From positions 2,804,594 to 2,843,081 of the forward strand of contig NZ_CM000745.1 in NCBI RefSeq assembly GCF_000161455.1: 38,488 nucleotides of DNA, written 5' to 3'. Position 1 is the first letter of the stretch. Every line of letters starts with the position of its first letter. The position numbers were made by a program, and so were the translations under genes. The DNA is from Bacillus pseudomycoides DSM 12442 (lineage in GTDB: Bacteria; Bacillota; Bacilli; Bacillales; Bacillaceae_G). Below the pieces are notes generated by a model, which did no database searches, was not told where the DNA came from, and saw nothing but the letters and a program-made list of their open reading frames with translations. Of the stretch, positions 15,455 to 23,904 are shown piece after piece.

Positions 15455-17074
15455 TTAAATTTTCACTGATTGTTCTTCTTGATAGATAATTTCACCATCA
15501 ATAATAGTTGTTTCTACTTTTAAATCTTTAATTTGGTTTGGGTTGACACTTAAAATGCTGTCATTTAATATAACTAAATCCGCCAACTTTCCAACCTCTA
15601 TGCTTCCTTTTATCTCTTCTTCAAAACTCGCATAAGCACCATTCCAGGTGTATAGTTTAATAGCTTCCATTACGCTTATAGATTGATTAGCACCAAACTC
15701 CATTCCAGACTGGCTTTTTCTATTGACAGCAACATGAATTCCTAATAAAGGATTATAGTCAGTAACTGGCGCATCCGATCCACCTGCTGCCATGATGCCA
15801 CGATCAATAAAATCACGAACAGCGTACATGTGATTAACACGATCACCATAGTGTTGGACATATATCTCTCCGAATTCATATGGAAATGGAGGATTTGGAA
15901 TAGGAACCACCTCGAGTTTTTTCATTCTCTCTTGTAAATCTGGTGAAGAAATTCCCGCGTGCTCAATCCGATGACGGTGGTTTTTTCTTGGTGATTCCTC
16001 CAACGCCTTTTCTACACAATTTAAATACATTTCAATGGCTTTATCACCTTGTGCATGTACAGTGATTTGATATCCTTTTTTATGTGCTTCACCTAGAACC
16101 TGGTAGATTTCTTCCTCACTATAATAAAGAATGCCATAATTGTTAGAGTCACTGGAGTACGACTCACGGGTTGCAATTGTAGGCCCGGTGCTACTTCCAT
16201 CTGTAAACAATTTAGCTGGTCCAACTTTGAATCTCTCATCTCCGGTACCAGTTACCACACCAGCTTCGACCATTTTATTAACAAATTCATGGGAGTTATT
16301 TAACTGACATATCATTGCATATATTCGGACACGAATATCCTTACTCTTCACAGCTTGTTGTAGTAAACGGTAACTCTCAGGGCCATATCCACCTGCCTCA
16401 TGTATACTTGTTATGCCCGCTGCAACGAAATGATCTGATGCAATTTTCACAGCCTTCATCAGTTCACTTTCTGTATAACTTGCAACCTCGCTCATCCCCA
16501 TATTTGCTGCTTCAATTAACTTTCCTGTAAGCCCTCCTGCCTGATTCTTTTCAATAACTCCCCCATTAGAATCCGGTGTGTTCTCGTTAATTTGCGCAAT
16601 TTCTAATGCTTTGCTGTTCACCACACTTATATGGCTGCAAGTACGGGATACAATAATCGGGTGTTCAACTGAAATTTCATCCAGCTCAGCGATTGTTGGA
16701 TAACGCTTTTCCTTCACAGCGGTTTCATTAAAGCCCCAAGCACGTATCCATTCACCTTTAGGCGTTTCTAAGGCTTTCTTTTTCAGGTCATCTAACAAAG
16801 CCTCGATAGAATCAATATGTTCAGCTTTACAACTTACCGCCAACTGATTCACCCCATGAGAAATGAGGTGAATATGAGAATCAATGAATCCAGGAAGAAG
16901 CGTTTTTCCTTGCAGGTCAATTACATCCGTTTTTTCTCCTATAAAACTCTTAACCTCCTGATTTGAACCAACAACTACGATACGATTATCTTTTATTGCT
17001 ACAGCTTCGACTACTGTATTCTTTTGGTCTACTGTAATAACTTCTCCATTTATCAATACAACATCAACTTTCAT
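15455..17074 (-). CDS. YtcJ-like metal-dependent amidohydrolase
   Basis: This 539-residue amidohydrolase (Amidohydro_3, YtcJ group) has all expected metal and catalytic motifs: GFIDSHIHL near residue 62, KLFTDGS near 288, HAQGDKA near 342, HRIEHAG near 366 and GGSDAPV near 455. The enzyme should hydrolyse an amide or imide; the substrate cannot be read off the sequence. It is the last gene of the minus-strand cluster, about 100 bp after the aminotransferase, so it may release an amine or amino acid for that pathway (inference). It is intact, unlike its two upstream neighbours. Confidence 0.85.
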   Translation of the reverse strand: MKVDVVLINGEVITVDQKNTVVEAVAIKDNRIVVVGSNQEVKSFIGEKTDVIDLQGKTLLPGFIDSHIHLISHGVNQLAVSCKAEHIDSIEALLDDLKKKALETPKGEWIRAWGFNETAVKEKRYPTIAELDEISVEHPIIVSRTCSHISVVNSKALEIAQINENTPDSNGGVIEKNQAGGLTGKLIEAANMGMSEVASYTESELMKAVKIASDHFVAAGITSIHEAGGYGPESYRLLQQAVKSKDIRVRIYAMICQLNNSHEFVNKMVEAGVVTGTGDERFKVGPAKLFTDGSSTGPTIATRESYSSDSNNYGILYYSEEEIYQVLGEAHKKGYQITVHAQGDKAIEMYLNCVEKALEESPRKNHRHRIEHAGISSPDLQERMKKLEVVPIPNPPFPYEFGEIYVQHYGDRVNHMYAVRDFIDRGIMAAGGSDAPVTDYNPLLGIHVAVNRKSQSGMEFGANQSISVMEAIKLYTWNGAYASFEEEIKGSIEVGKLADLVILNDSILSVNPNQIKDLKVETTIIDGEIIYQEEQSVKI

Positions 17075-17181
17075 AAACTCAGCCCTTTCGGAATTACTCT
17101 TTTAGAGTGATTCGTTCAGTATTTAAAGCTATATCTCTCGATATGCTATTCCGCTTTTTAACAAGATTTATCAATAATTAG

Positions 17182-18536
17182 TTAAAGTTGAGATAAACAT
17201 TCTTTAATTGTTTTAACAATAAAAGTAAAGTCTTCTTCTGTGATGCTTAATGGAGGAGCAAGCTGCAAAATATTATTGTAACCTGCAACAGTGTCACCAT
17301 TTTTACCAATAATTAGACCTTTTTCTTTACAAGCATTGATGACTTTGTTCACCTTTTCAATGGCAGCCGGTTCTTTTATTTGCTTATCTTCCACTAGTTC
17401 AATACCTAAAAGAAGGCCTTTTCCGCGAACATCTCCTACGTTTGGATGCTCTTTTACATCCTCTAGTTCATATAGCAGTCGTTCACCCAATTCTTTGGAA
17501 CGTTCAATGAGTTTTTCATTCTCCATAATTTCTAAATTCTTCAAAGCCAAGGCACAAGCAGCAGGATTTCCTCCGAACGTATTCACATGGCGGAAGCGAT
17601 CATAATCTTCACTGCCTATGTATGCCTCATAAACCTCTCGTCTGACTGCTGTTGCTGACAAAGGAAGATACGCACTTGTAATACCTTTTGCCATTGTAAT
17701 GATATCTGGTTTGACGCCATAGTTCATAAATCCAAACGGCTTCCCTGTCCGGCCAAATCCACATATAACTTCATCACAAATGAGCAACGCACCATGCTTC
17801 TCGCAAATTTCTTTTACTTTTGCCATATATCCATCAGGAGGCATTAAAATTCCGCCCCCGGTAATAATTGGCTCCATAATCACGCCGGCTACTGTTTGGC
17901 TTAACTCCCATGTCATGACACGATCGATTTCATCAGCACTTGCCAGTGTATGAACATCATCTGGATTGCGATACGTATCAGGCGGTGCTACATGCAGAAA
18001 TCCTTGCCCCAATGGTTCATATTTGTACTTTCGTTGTGCTTGCCCTGTTGCTGCAAGAGCCCCATTGAATTACCGTGGTAAGCACGATAGCGTGAAATAA
18101 ACTTATAGCGTCCATGATCACCTTTTTGCTGATGATATTGACGAGCAATTTTAAACGCTGTTTCATTCGCTTCCGATCCACTGTTAGAAAAGAAAATGAC
18201 GTATTCGTCACCAAGCCATTCATTCAATTTTTCTGCTAATTTAATGGCAGGAACATGACTTTGTGTCAGAGGGAAGTACGGCATTTCTTCAAGCTGTTCA
18301 AAAGCCGCTCTTGCAAGCTCTTTTCGACCATACCCAACATTCACGCACCAAAGACCGGACATACCGTCTAAATAACGGTTTCCATCAATATCCGTCACCC
18401 ATGCCCCTTCTGCTTTTGTGATAATTAAATTCGTTGGACTAGGGGCTGCTCCTCTCATTGCATGCCAAAGGTACTTTTCATCTGCTTTTTGCAAATTTTG
18501 TGTTTGTTCTGTCGTTTGCACAATCACCAACTCCAT
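17182..18536 (-). pseudogene. Class III omega-aminotransferase, frameshifted
   Basis: Two overlapping frames together give a 451-residue PLP-dependent class III aminotransferase (BioA/omega-amino acid:pyruvate type). The first part has YLWHAMRGAAPSPTNLII, GMSGLWCVNVGYGR and SNSGSEANETAFKIARQYH; the second has VIMEPIITGGGI, LLICDEVICGFGRTGKPFGF, the PLP lysine in ITMAKGITSAYLPLSA and NTFGGNPAACALAL. The break is in a G run (complement of CCCC at 18060-18063). Adding one G gives NSMGALAATGQAQRKYKYEP, joining the two parts exactly. It would pass amine groups of putrescine-like or beta-amino substrates to pyruvate. A one-base slip could also be a sequencing error. Confidence 0.8.
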
Positions 18537-18558
18537 TCTATCCTTTTATGATTTTACA

Positions 18559-18898
18559 TCACTCTTTCAATAACGAGCCGTAAGCTTCTTTATAACTTTT
18601 TCCGTTTTCCAGGGTAACGAGTTTAGCTAACTCTTCCCAGTTTTCAATCAATAGCTGTTGATAGCGAAATAGAATACGAGCACGCCGAGGCACAGCGACC
18701 CTTCTCCATGTTTTGAATGCTTCTTTAGCAGTTGCTACAGCTCTATCTAAGTTTTCTTTAGTCGAAAGCGGCACACGAGCAATGATTTCTCCTGTTGCTG
18801 GATTTGGTACATCTTCAACCTGTTTACTTGTTTGTGGATTCGATCCATTGTCCGCCAATATAATTTTTCAACGTTTGTACATTTTTCGTTACTACCAT
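18559..18898 (-). pseudogene. N-terminal fragment of a MmsA/IolA-type aldehyde dehydrogenase
   Basis: Translation starts at the ATG at 18898 (AGGAGGT 6 nt upstream) as MVVTKNVQTLKNYIGGQWIE. It then meets a 4-bp tandem duplication, (ACAA)2, that shifts the frame. The next frame continues SKQVEDVPNPATGEIIARVP, AFKTWRRVAVPRRARILF and ENGKSYKEAYG, as in methylmalonate-semialdehyde dehydrogenases. The gene stops after about 110 codons of an expected 485 (GSLLKE then TGA), so all of the catalytic domain is missing. The aminotransferase starts 22 nt later, so a deletion joined them. Confidence 0.8.
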
Positions 18899-18911
18899 AG
18901 TGAAACCTCCT

Positions 18912-19152
18912 ATTTTAAGATAACCGTCCTATGTATTTATTGCATCCGCAAAAGAAAGCGCATTCATATGACGGTATGTAAACTTATTTGCATAAATTTC
19001 ACTACATTTCGTCAACATTACTTGAGAGAACAATATCGGCTTTTTGGTTCATTAGGCTTTATCTCCATTTCGCTTTACTATTCTGAATTTCTTATCCATT
19101 AAATACGCAGGAGCAGTCGTCTGCTTAGCATTTGCCCACTTCTCATTTCACA
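18912..19152. other. Gap between the cupin and the dehydrogenase fragment
   Basis: I see no gene in these 241 bp. On the minus strand a TTGACG sits about 130 nt before the dehydrogenase start, with only a weak -10 after it. A separate internal promoter is possible and not convincing. Confidence 0.4.
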
Positions 19153-19434
19153 TTATTTCAGATTGATCTCATGGTTCATTTTATAATTCTTTTTCAAAAA
19201 TACTGGACAATCCCATTCACAGACAAGGTCCTTAGCCAAGGAAACGACCCAGTCCTTTGTAATATGATACTTTTTTCCATCAACAGTAATAAACACTTCA
19301 CCGTCTGTCACATAGAAAACTTCCTGTTCTTCTAGATGCCACGTTCCTTTATCTGGTTCGCCTACCCATAGTTCCCACGTGTCAACACCTAGTTGTTGTG
19401 CTTCTTCTGCTGTAAGTTTTTTCGCAAAAAACAT
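19153..19434 (-). CDS. Small single-domain cupin (Cupin_3 type)
   Basis: This 93-residue cupin reads WELWVGEPDKGTWHLEEQEV, then FYVTDGEVFITVDGKKYHIT and DWVVSLAKDLVCEWDCP. This is the Cupin_3/DUF861 pattern seen in proteins next to amine-catabolism genes. The usual metal histidines are only partly present (H33 and H57 area). A structural or small-molecule-binding role is possible; no reaction can be assigned. The 45-bp spacing to the MATE gene puts it in the same operon. Confidence 0.75.
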   Translation of the reverse strand: MFFAKKLTAEEAQQLGVDTWELWVGEPDKGTWHLEEQEVFYVTDGEVFITVDGKKYHITKDWVVSLAKDLVCEWDCPVFLKKNYKMNHEINLK

Positions 19435-19479
19435 GATACTCCTCTCTCTTTCTTATTGGTAATTTTGAAGGAATAGGTT

Positions 19480-20898
19480 CTATAAACGTACTGTCTTACT
19501 ATTTGTATCTTTTAAACGTTTGAGCTCTTTTTTCATAAAGTATATGGCAATGAGAACGCCTGGAATTTCTGCAGCGGGACCTGTGTACCATATACCTTCT
19601 ACACCCCAGAATTTCGGGAAAATAAATAGAAACGGTACCATGAACAACAGTATTTTGCTAACACTAATAAACGTTGCGGACCAGTTTCTCTCTTGTGATT
19701 CGAAATAACCTGAGATAAGCAAGCTGACTGCATTAAGCGTAAACAAAGAATTGAATACAACTGTCGTCCAAATACCCAGTTTCTGCAATTCAGGATTACC
19801 ACCGGAAAAAAATGACACAATTGGATCTGCAAAAATGATTAGTATGGCTGTCACAATCACAAAGAAGGCAACCGTAAAAATGAGTCCCATCTTAATTGCT
19901 TGTTTAACACGATCAAGGTTGCCCGCACCGTAATTATAACTAATGATCGGTTGAAGTCCTGTCATCCCACCGAGCGCTGCTAAGGCAAGCAGATTTGTAA
20001 TGTAACCGTTTTGAATCGTGAAAGCGGCAACGTGCAGCCCACCACCGTAGCTTTGCAGTAAGTTGTTGAAGAAAATAATTGCAATAAACATCATGAACTG
20101 ACTCGAGAAAGATGCAAAGCCCGTCCAAGCCACTTCACCGATCGTCTTGAGATTAATCATCATATCTTTCATTTTTGGCTTAAGTTTTGTTTTACCAAAC
20201 CAGAAATAAAAGATTAGGAAAACAGGGATCGATTGCGAAATCATATTGGCCCATGAGGAACCCATCATCCCCATGTCATACTTCGTTACCATAATCCATT
20301 CTGTAATCCCAGCAACAACTGCTGCGACTAACCAACTGTTCATTGATAATACAGGTTTTTCATCGATATTGGTTAAAATACTTAATACAACGGCCAATAT
20401 CGTTAATGGCAATGAAATCCATAGCAGACGGCTATATTGTACCGCATATGGAAGCGCTTCATTACTTGCTCCGAATAAGGTCATAATATTATTTTCAAAG
20501 ACCACTCCAAGTACAGCTAACAAAATGGAGAGGAAAAGAGTAAACCATAAAGTTTGTCCCATAATACCTCTAGCTTCTTCGATCTTCCCTTTTCCAAGTC
20601 GAAGTGAAATGACCGCTCCGGCTCCCACACCCAAAAGAACGCCAAGCATACGGGTAATAACCATGACCGTAAATCCAATTCCGATCCCTTCGATTTCCAG
20701 CTCCTGAAAGCCACTGACGAAATACCCATCGACAACCGCTACAACTCCTAGAATCACGTTAGCCATAATTCCTGCCAAAGCAAACCGTAAATATAGTAAC
20801 GGAATACTTTTGGTTCCCAGCACTGAATCATACGCCGGCTTATTCATTACTTCTAGTTGCTCTATCTTCGATAACGGACGGTTGTCTACTATTTTCAT
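19480..20898 (-). CDS. MATE-family efflux transporter
   Basis: This 472-residue membrane protein has 12 predicted helices and the MatE pattern in both halves: LRFALAGIMANVILGVVAVV and GIGIGFTVMVITRMLGVLLG-type N-half, and MTGLQPIISYNYGAGN near residue 310. It exchanges Na+ or H+ for an organic cation across the cytoplasmic membrane. In this cluster it may expel an amine or toxic aldehyde precursor (inference). The start is the ATG at 20898, with AAGGGGA 7 nt upstream; the in-frame ATG at 20904 is too close to that site. Confidence 0.88.
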   Translation of the reverse strand: MKIVDNRPLSKIEQLEVMNKPAYDSVLGTKSIPLLYLRFALAGIMANVILGVVAVVDGYFVSGFQELEIEGIGIGFTVMVITRMLGVLLGVGAGAVISLRLGKGKIEEARGIMGQTLWFTLFLSILLAVLGVVFENNIMTLFGASNEALPYAVQYSRLLWISLPLTILAVVLSILTNIDEKPVLSMNSWLVAAVVAGITEWIMVTKYDMGMMGSSWANMISQSIPVFLIFYFWFGKTKLKPKMKDMMINLKTIGEVAWTGFASFSSQFMMFIAIIFFNNLLQSYGGGLHVAAFTIQNGYITNLLALAALGGMTGLQPIISYNYGAGNLDRVKQAIKMGLIFTVAFFVIVTAILIIFADPIVSFFSGGNPELQKLGIWTTVVFNSLFTLNAVSLLISGYFESQERNWSATFISVSKILLFMVPFLFIFPKFWGVEGIWYTGPAAEIPGVLIAIYFMKKELKRLKDTNSKTVRL

Positions 20899-20943
20899 GA
20901 GCATGTCCCCTTATAAATAATTTATATAGCAAGTTAAGCTCAA

Positions 20944-22416
20944 TTAATTCGCATACCAACCTACAGGCTGGGCATGCTGGTGGATATTGATTTGCTTCGT
21001 TTCCATAAAGTGCTCCAGCCCAGCAGCACCTAACGCTCTGCCGATTCCACTTTGCTTATACCCTCCCCAAGGACCTTCAACATAAGCGAGATGATAACTA
21101 TTAATCCAAGTAATTCCCGCACGCAATTTACTAATGACACGTTTTGCTCGATCCATATCTTCAGTAAATACAGCACCGGCTAATCCATAAATGGAATCAT
21201 TCGCTTTTTGGATGGCATCTTCCTCATCTTTAAATTTCTGTACAACAAGGACTGGACCAAAAATCTCTTCCTTAACAATACGCATATTCGCATTTACATC
21301 AGCAAAGATCGTTGGCGCAATAAAAAATCCTCGATCAAGCCCATTTTCTATTAAGCGCTTACCACCACAAACTAATTTTGCACCTTCTTCGATTCCGCTC
21401 TTGATGTAATGTAAAACTTCATTCATATGAGGCTCGTGTGTGAGGGCTCCCATTTCAATGTTCTCGCTTTCCCCGTTGCCAACTACAATTTTGCTTGCAC
21501 GCTCGGCCAATCTTTCAACAAACTTATCGTAAATGGTCTCTTGTACAAACAAACGAGATGCAGCTGAACAAACTTGCCCAGCATTGTGGAAAATACCAAA
21601 CATCGCATTCTCGACTGCAGTTTCAAAATCCACATCGTCGAACACAATAAGTGGAGATTTACCACCCAGTTCAAGTGTGATTTTTTTCATATTGCCCGCA
21701 GCTGCGCGCATAATGCTTTGACCTGTTTTTGTTCCACCGGTAAAGGCGATCTTGTCAACATCATGGCTCTCGGCAAGCTCATTCCCAACCTTTGATCCAG
21801 GTCCCAATACCAAGTTTGCCACTCCGTCCGGAAGTCCAATCTCTTCGATAATTTCAAAAAGTTTGAATGCGCTTACGGGAGTGCCATCAGCAGGCTTAAG
21901 TACAATTGTATTCCCTGCGGCGAGTGCAGGAGCAATTTGCCAAACAGCTAACATAAGCGGGAAGTTCCAAGGTACAATAAGTCCACAAACACCAATCGGT
22001 TCATGAATAATAATTGTTTCCGAAGAATCAGCACGAGTGTAAGATTCCTTTTTCATGCCTTTGATCAAGTCAGCATAATAGCGGAAGCATTGAATCGATA
22101 CCGGAATATCCACATAAGTGGTTGCACGAATAACCTTACCGTTATTTGCAGTTTCCAAGCGTGCAATTTCAGCTGCCTTCTCTTCAAGACGGTCTGCAAT
22201 CTTATAGAGATAGTCAGCTCTTTCATCAGCCGATAAATCCGACCAGATTCCGCTGTCAAACGCTTTACGAGCCGCCTTGATTGCTATCTTCGCATCGTCT
22301 GCTGATCCATAAGCAGACGTTGCGATCACCTCTCCGGTTGCAGGATTGATAATGTTTCGTCTAGCACCGGATAACGCTTCTATCCATTTCCCGTCAATGA
22401 ACATGTTAATTTTCAT
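20944..22416 (-). CDS. NAD-dependent aldehyde dehydrogenase (PuuC/BetB type)
   Basis: This complete 490-residue aldehyde dehydrogenase has the catalytic Asn N151 in PWNFPLML, the general base E249 in LELGGKSP and the nucleophile C283 in GQVCSAASR, plus FTGGTKTG for the cofactor. The group oxidises amino- and betaine-type aldehydes in the cytoplasm. Next to a PuuB-like oxidase and a class III aminotransferase, the likely substrate is an aminoaldehyde such as 4-aminobutanal or its gamma-glutamyl form (inference). Its ribosome site is GGAGA, and it begins 15 nt after the oxidase stop. Confidence 0.9.
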   Translation of the reverse strand: MKINMFIDGKWIEALSGARRNIINPATGEVIATSAYGSADDAKIAIKAARKAFDSGIWSDLSADERADYLYKIADRLEEKAAEIARLETANNGKVIRATTYVDIPVSIQCFRYYADLIKGMKKESYTRADSSETIIIHEPIGVCGLIVPWNFPLMLAVWQIAPALAAGNTIVLKPADGTPVSAFKLFEIIEEIGLPDGVANLVLGPGSKVGNELAESHDVDKIAFTGGTKTGQSIMRAAAGNMKKITLELGGKSPLIVFDDVDFETAVENAMFGIFHNAGQVCSAASRLFVQETIYDKFVERLAERASKIVVGNGESENIEMGALTHEPHMNEVLHYIKSGIEEGAKLVCGGKRLIENGLDRGFFIAPTIFADVNANMRIVKEEIFGPVLVVQKFKDEEDAIQKANDSIYGLAGAVFTEDMDRAKRVISKLRAGITWINSYHLAYVEGPWGGYKQSGIGRALGAAGLEHFMETKQINIHQHAQPVGWYAN

Positions 22417-22430
22417 AAAACAACTCTCCT

Positions 22431-23717
22431 TTACGCAATAATATCTAACAGTTTGAAACCAATATGTGCTAGATTGACCAGCATCGTTTTCTGATTATAG
22501 AACGGGAATGATTTGAGGCGTTCCTTTTCAAATCGATATCCACCTGCACTCCCCGTAACGATCCATTGTGCCAATAACTTACCAAACAATGTTGAGAGAG
22601 ACGCACCGTGTCCCGTATAACCCGTTGCGAAATATGCGCCTTCTTTGGATCTGCCGATAACCGGGAACGTATCAATTGTAACCCCGATAAATCCACCCCA
22701 ACGGAAATCAATCTTGCTTCCTGCTAGTTTTGGCATTATTTTAACCATGGCATCGTAAACACTTTGATAAACAGCATCGCCTAAGTTTGGACGAACATCG
22801 CCACCGCCAAATACGATCCGATTATCTGGTGTACGTCGGAAATAGTAAAGGAAACTGCTTGTATCAAAAACCATGCGATCTTTAGGAATGACGGTACTCA
22901 CCAGTGATTCTGGAAGCTGTTCAGTAGCAATAATACGTGCCGAAATTGGCAGTACGCCTTTGTTCAGTTCATTCATGATTTTTCCAGAGTAACCATCTGT
23001 AGCCACAATAATGTCTTTCGCAGTAACAGCACCTTTTTCTGTTACAACTTTCACACTGTTTCGACCGTACTCAATAGATAGTGCTTTCGAATGCTCAAAG
23101 ATTTTTGCACCGATCGATTTAGCTGCTTCTCCCAAACCAATTGCATAGTTCAGTGGCTGGAACGAGTAACTCGAGTTGTCGACTAAGCAGCCATAATAAT
23201 GTGGAGAATCGATCTCTCGATGCAACTGACTTCGATCAAGCACGCTTGATTCGTACCCGAAATTTCCGTTTAAGTATTCGCTTTCATGTTTCAATCCTTC
23301 AAAATGCTTGGCTTTGTAAGCCGCCACAATGTGACCTGTCTTTCTAAAGTTACAGTTGATTTGATGCTCGTCGATGATGTTTTTAACCAGTTCAACACTA
23401 AATAGGGAGAGATCGTTAAGCTGTCTCGCCTCGTCGGCACCATACTTTTTGGCAAGCTCCTGCATCGTTGGCTTATAGCCTGGCAATACCATTCCGCCGT
23501 TACGACCGCTTGCGCCATATCCGATCGTTTCTTGCTCAAGGACAATGACACTCTTCCCTAATTTTTGCAAATGATATGCAGAAGAAAGACCTGTGAAGCC
23601 TGCGCCAATAATGACAACATCCGCCTCTTCATTTCCTTCAAGAAGTTTTCCTTTTTCATAGCTGTTTGCAGTCGCTGTCCACAGTGAGAGAGTATCCATT
23701 CGATCCATCTTATCCAT
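22431..23717 (-). CDS. FAD-dependent amine oxidoreductase (PuuB/OrdL-like)
   Basis: This 428-residue flavoenzyme of the DAO family binds FAD at VVIIGAGFTGLSSAYHL (GxGxxG at 36-43) and has the second flavin contact GYGASGRNGGMVLPG at 66-80. The C-terminal GYTGHGASLS closes the FAD site. PuuB-type enzymes oxidise gamma-glutamylputrescine or similar secondary amines to aldehydes, which the next gene would oxidise further. It is the first gene of the minus-strand operon and sits directly behind the MerR-type promoter at 23797-23827. The ATG follows GGAGAAG with 8-nt spacing. Confidence 0.88.
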   Translation of the reverse strand: MDKMDRMDTLSLWTATANSYEKGKLLEGNEEADVVIIGAGFTGLSSAYHLQKLGKSVIVLEQETIGYGASGRNGGMVLPGYKPTMQELAKKYGADEARQLNDLSLFSVELVKNIIDEHQINCNFRKTGHIVAAYKAKHFEGLKHESEYLNGNFGYESSVLDRSQLHREIDSPHYYGCLVDNSSYSFQPLNYAIGLGEAAKSIGAKIFEHSKALSIEYGRNSVKVVTEKGAVTAKDIIVATDGYSGKIMNELNKGVLPISARIIATEQLPESLVSTVIPKDRMVFDTSSFLYYFRRTPDNRIVFGGGDVRPNLGDAVYQSVYDAMVKIMPKLAGSKIDFRWGGFIGVTIDTFPVIGRSKEGAYFATGYTGHGASLSTLFGKLLAQWIVTGSAGGYRFEKERLKSFPFYNQKTMLVNLAHIGFKLLDIIA

Positions 23718-23796
23718 AGCTAATTCTTCTCCTTTTGTGACATGTATGTTACAATACAGTCAAAAATTATTCAAAATATTCAAACTTCTTGAGTCT

Positions 23797-23827
23797 ATCA
23801 TATGACTTGGAGTTTCCTCCAAGTCAA
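23797..23827 (-). promoter_or_regulatory. MerR-type promoter and operator
   Basis: On the minus strand the order is TTGACT (-35, 23822-23827), a 19-bp spacer and TATGAT (-10, 23797-23802). The spacer lies within a perfect palindrome, TGACTTGGAG-tttc-CTCCAAGTCA (23803-23826). An over-long 19-bp spacer with the operator between the boxes is the hallmark of promoters that MerR proteins activate by untwisting DNA. It drives the amine catabolism genes. Confidence 0.85.
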
Positions 23828-23862
23828 TAGCCATTTGAGAGTTTTTTGAATTCATTTTTGTG

Positions 23863-23890
23863 AAAAAAGTGGAGTAACTCCACTTTTTTC
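23863..23890 (+). terminator. Leader terminator ahead of the merR-like gene
   Basis: AAAAAAGTGGAG and CTCCACTTTTTT form a perfect 12-bp stem with a 3-nt loop, 15 nt before the regulator's start and after the promoter region. It could attenuate the regulator's own message or block readthrough toward the operator. Confidence 0.75.
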
Positions 23891-23904
23891 GTTGGGGGGC
23901 ATCT

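Noticed and set aside
18713..19102. 129-codon plus-strand frame over the dehydrogenase fragment
   Set aside because: Antisense to the clear aldehyde dehydrogenase remnant and has no ribosome site.
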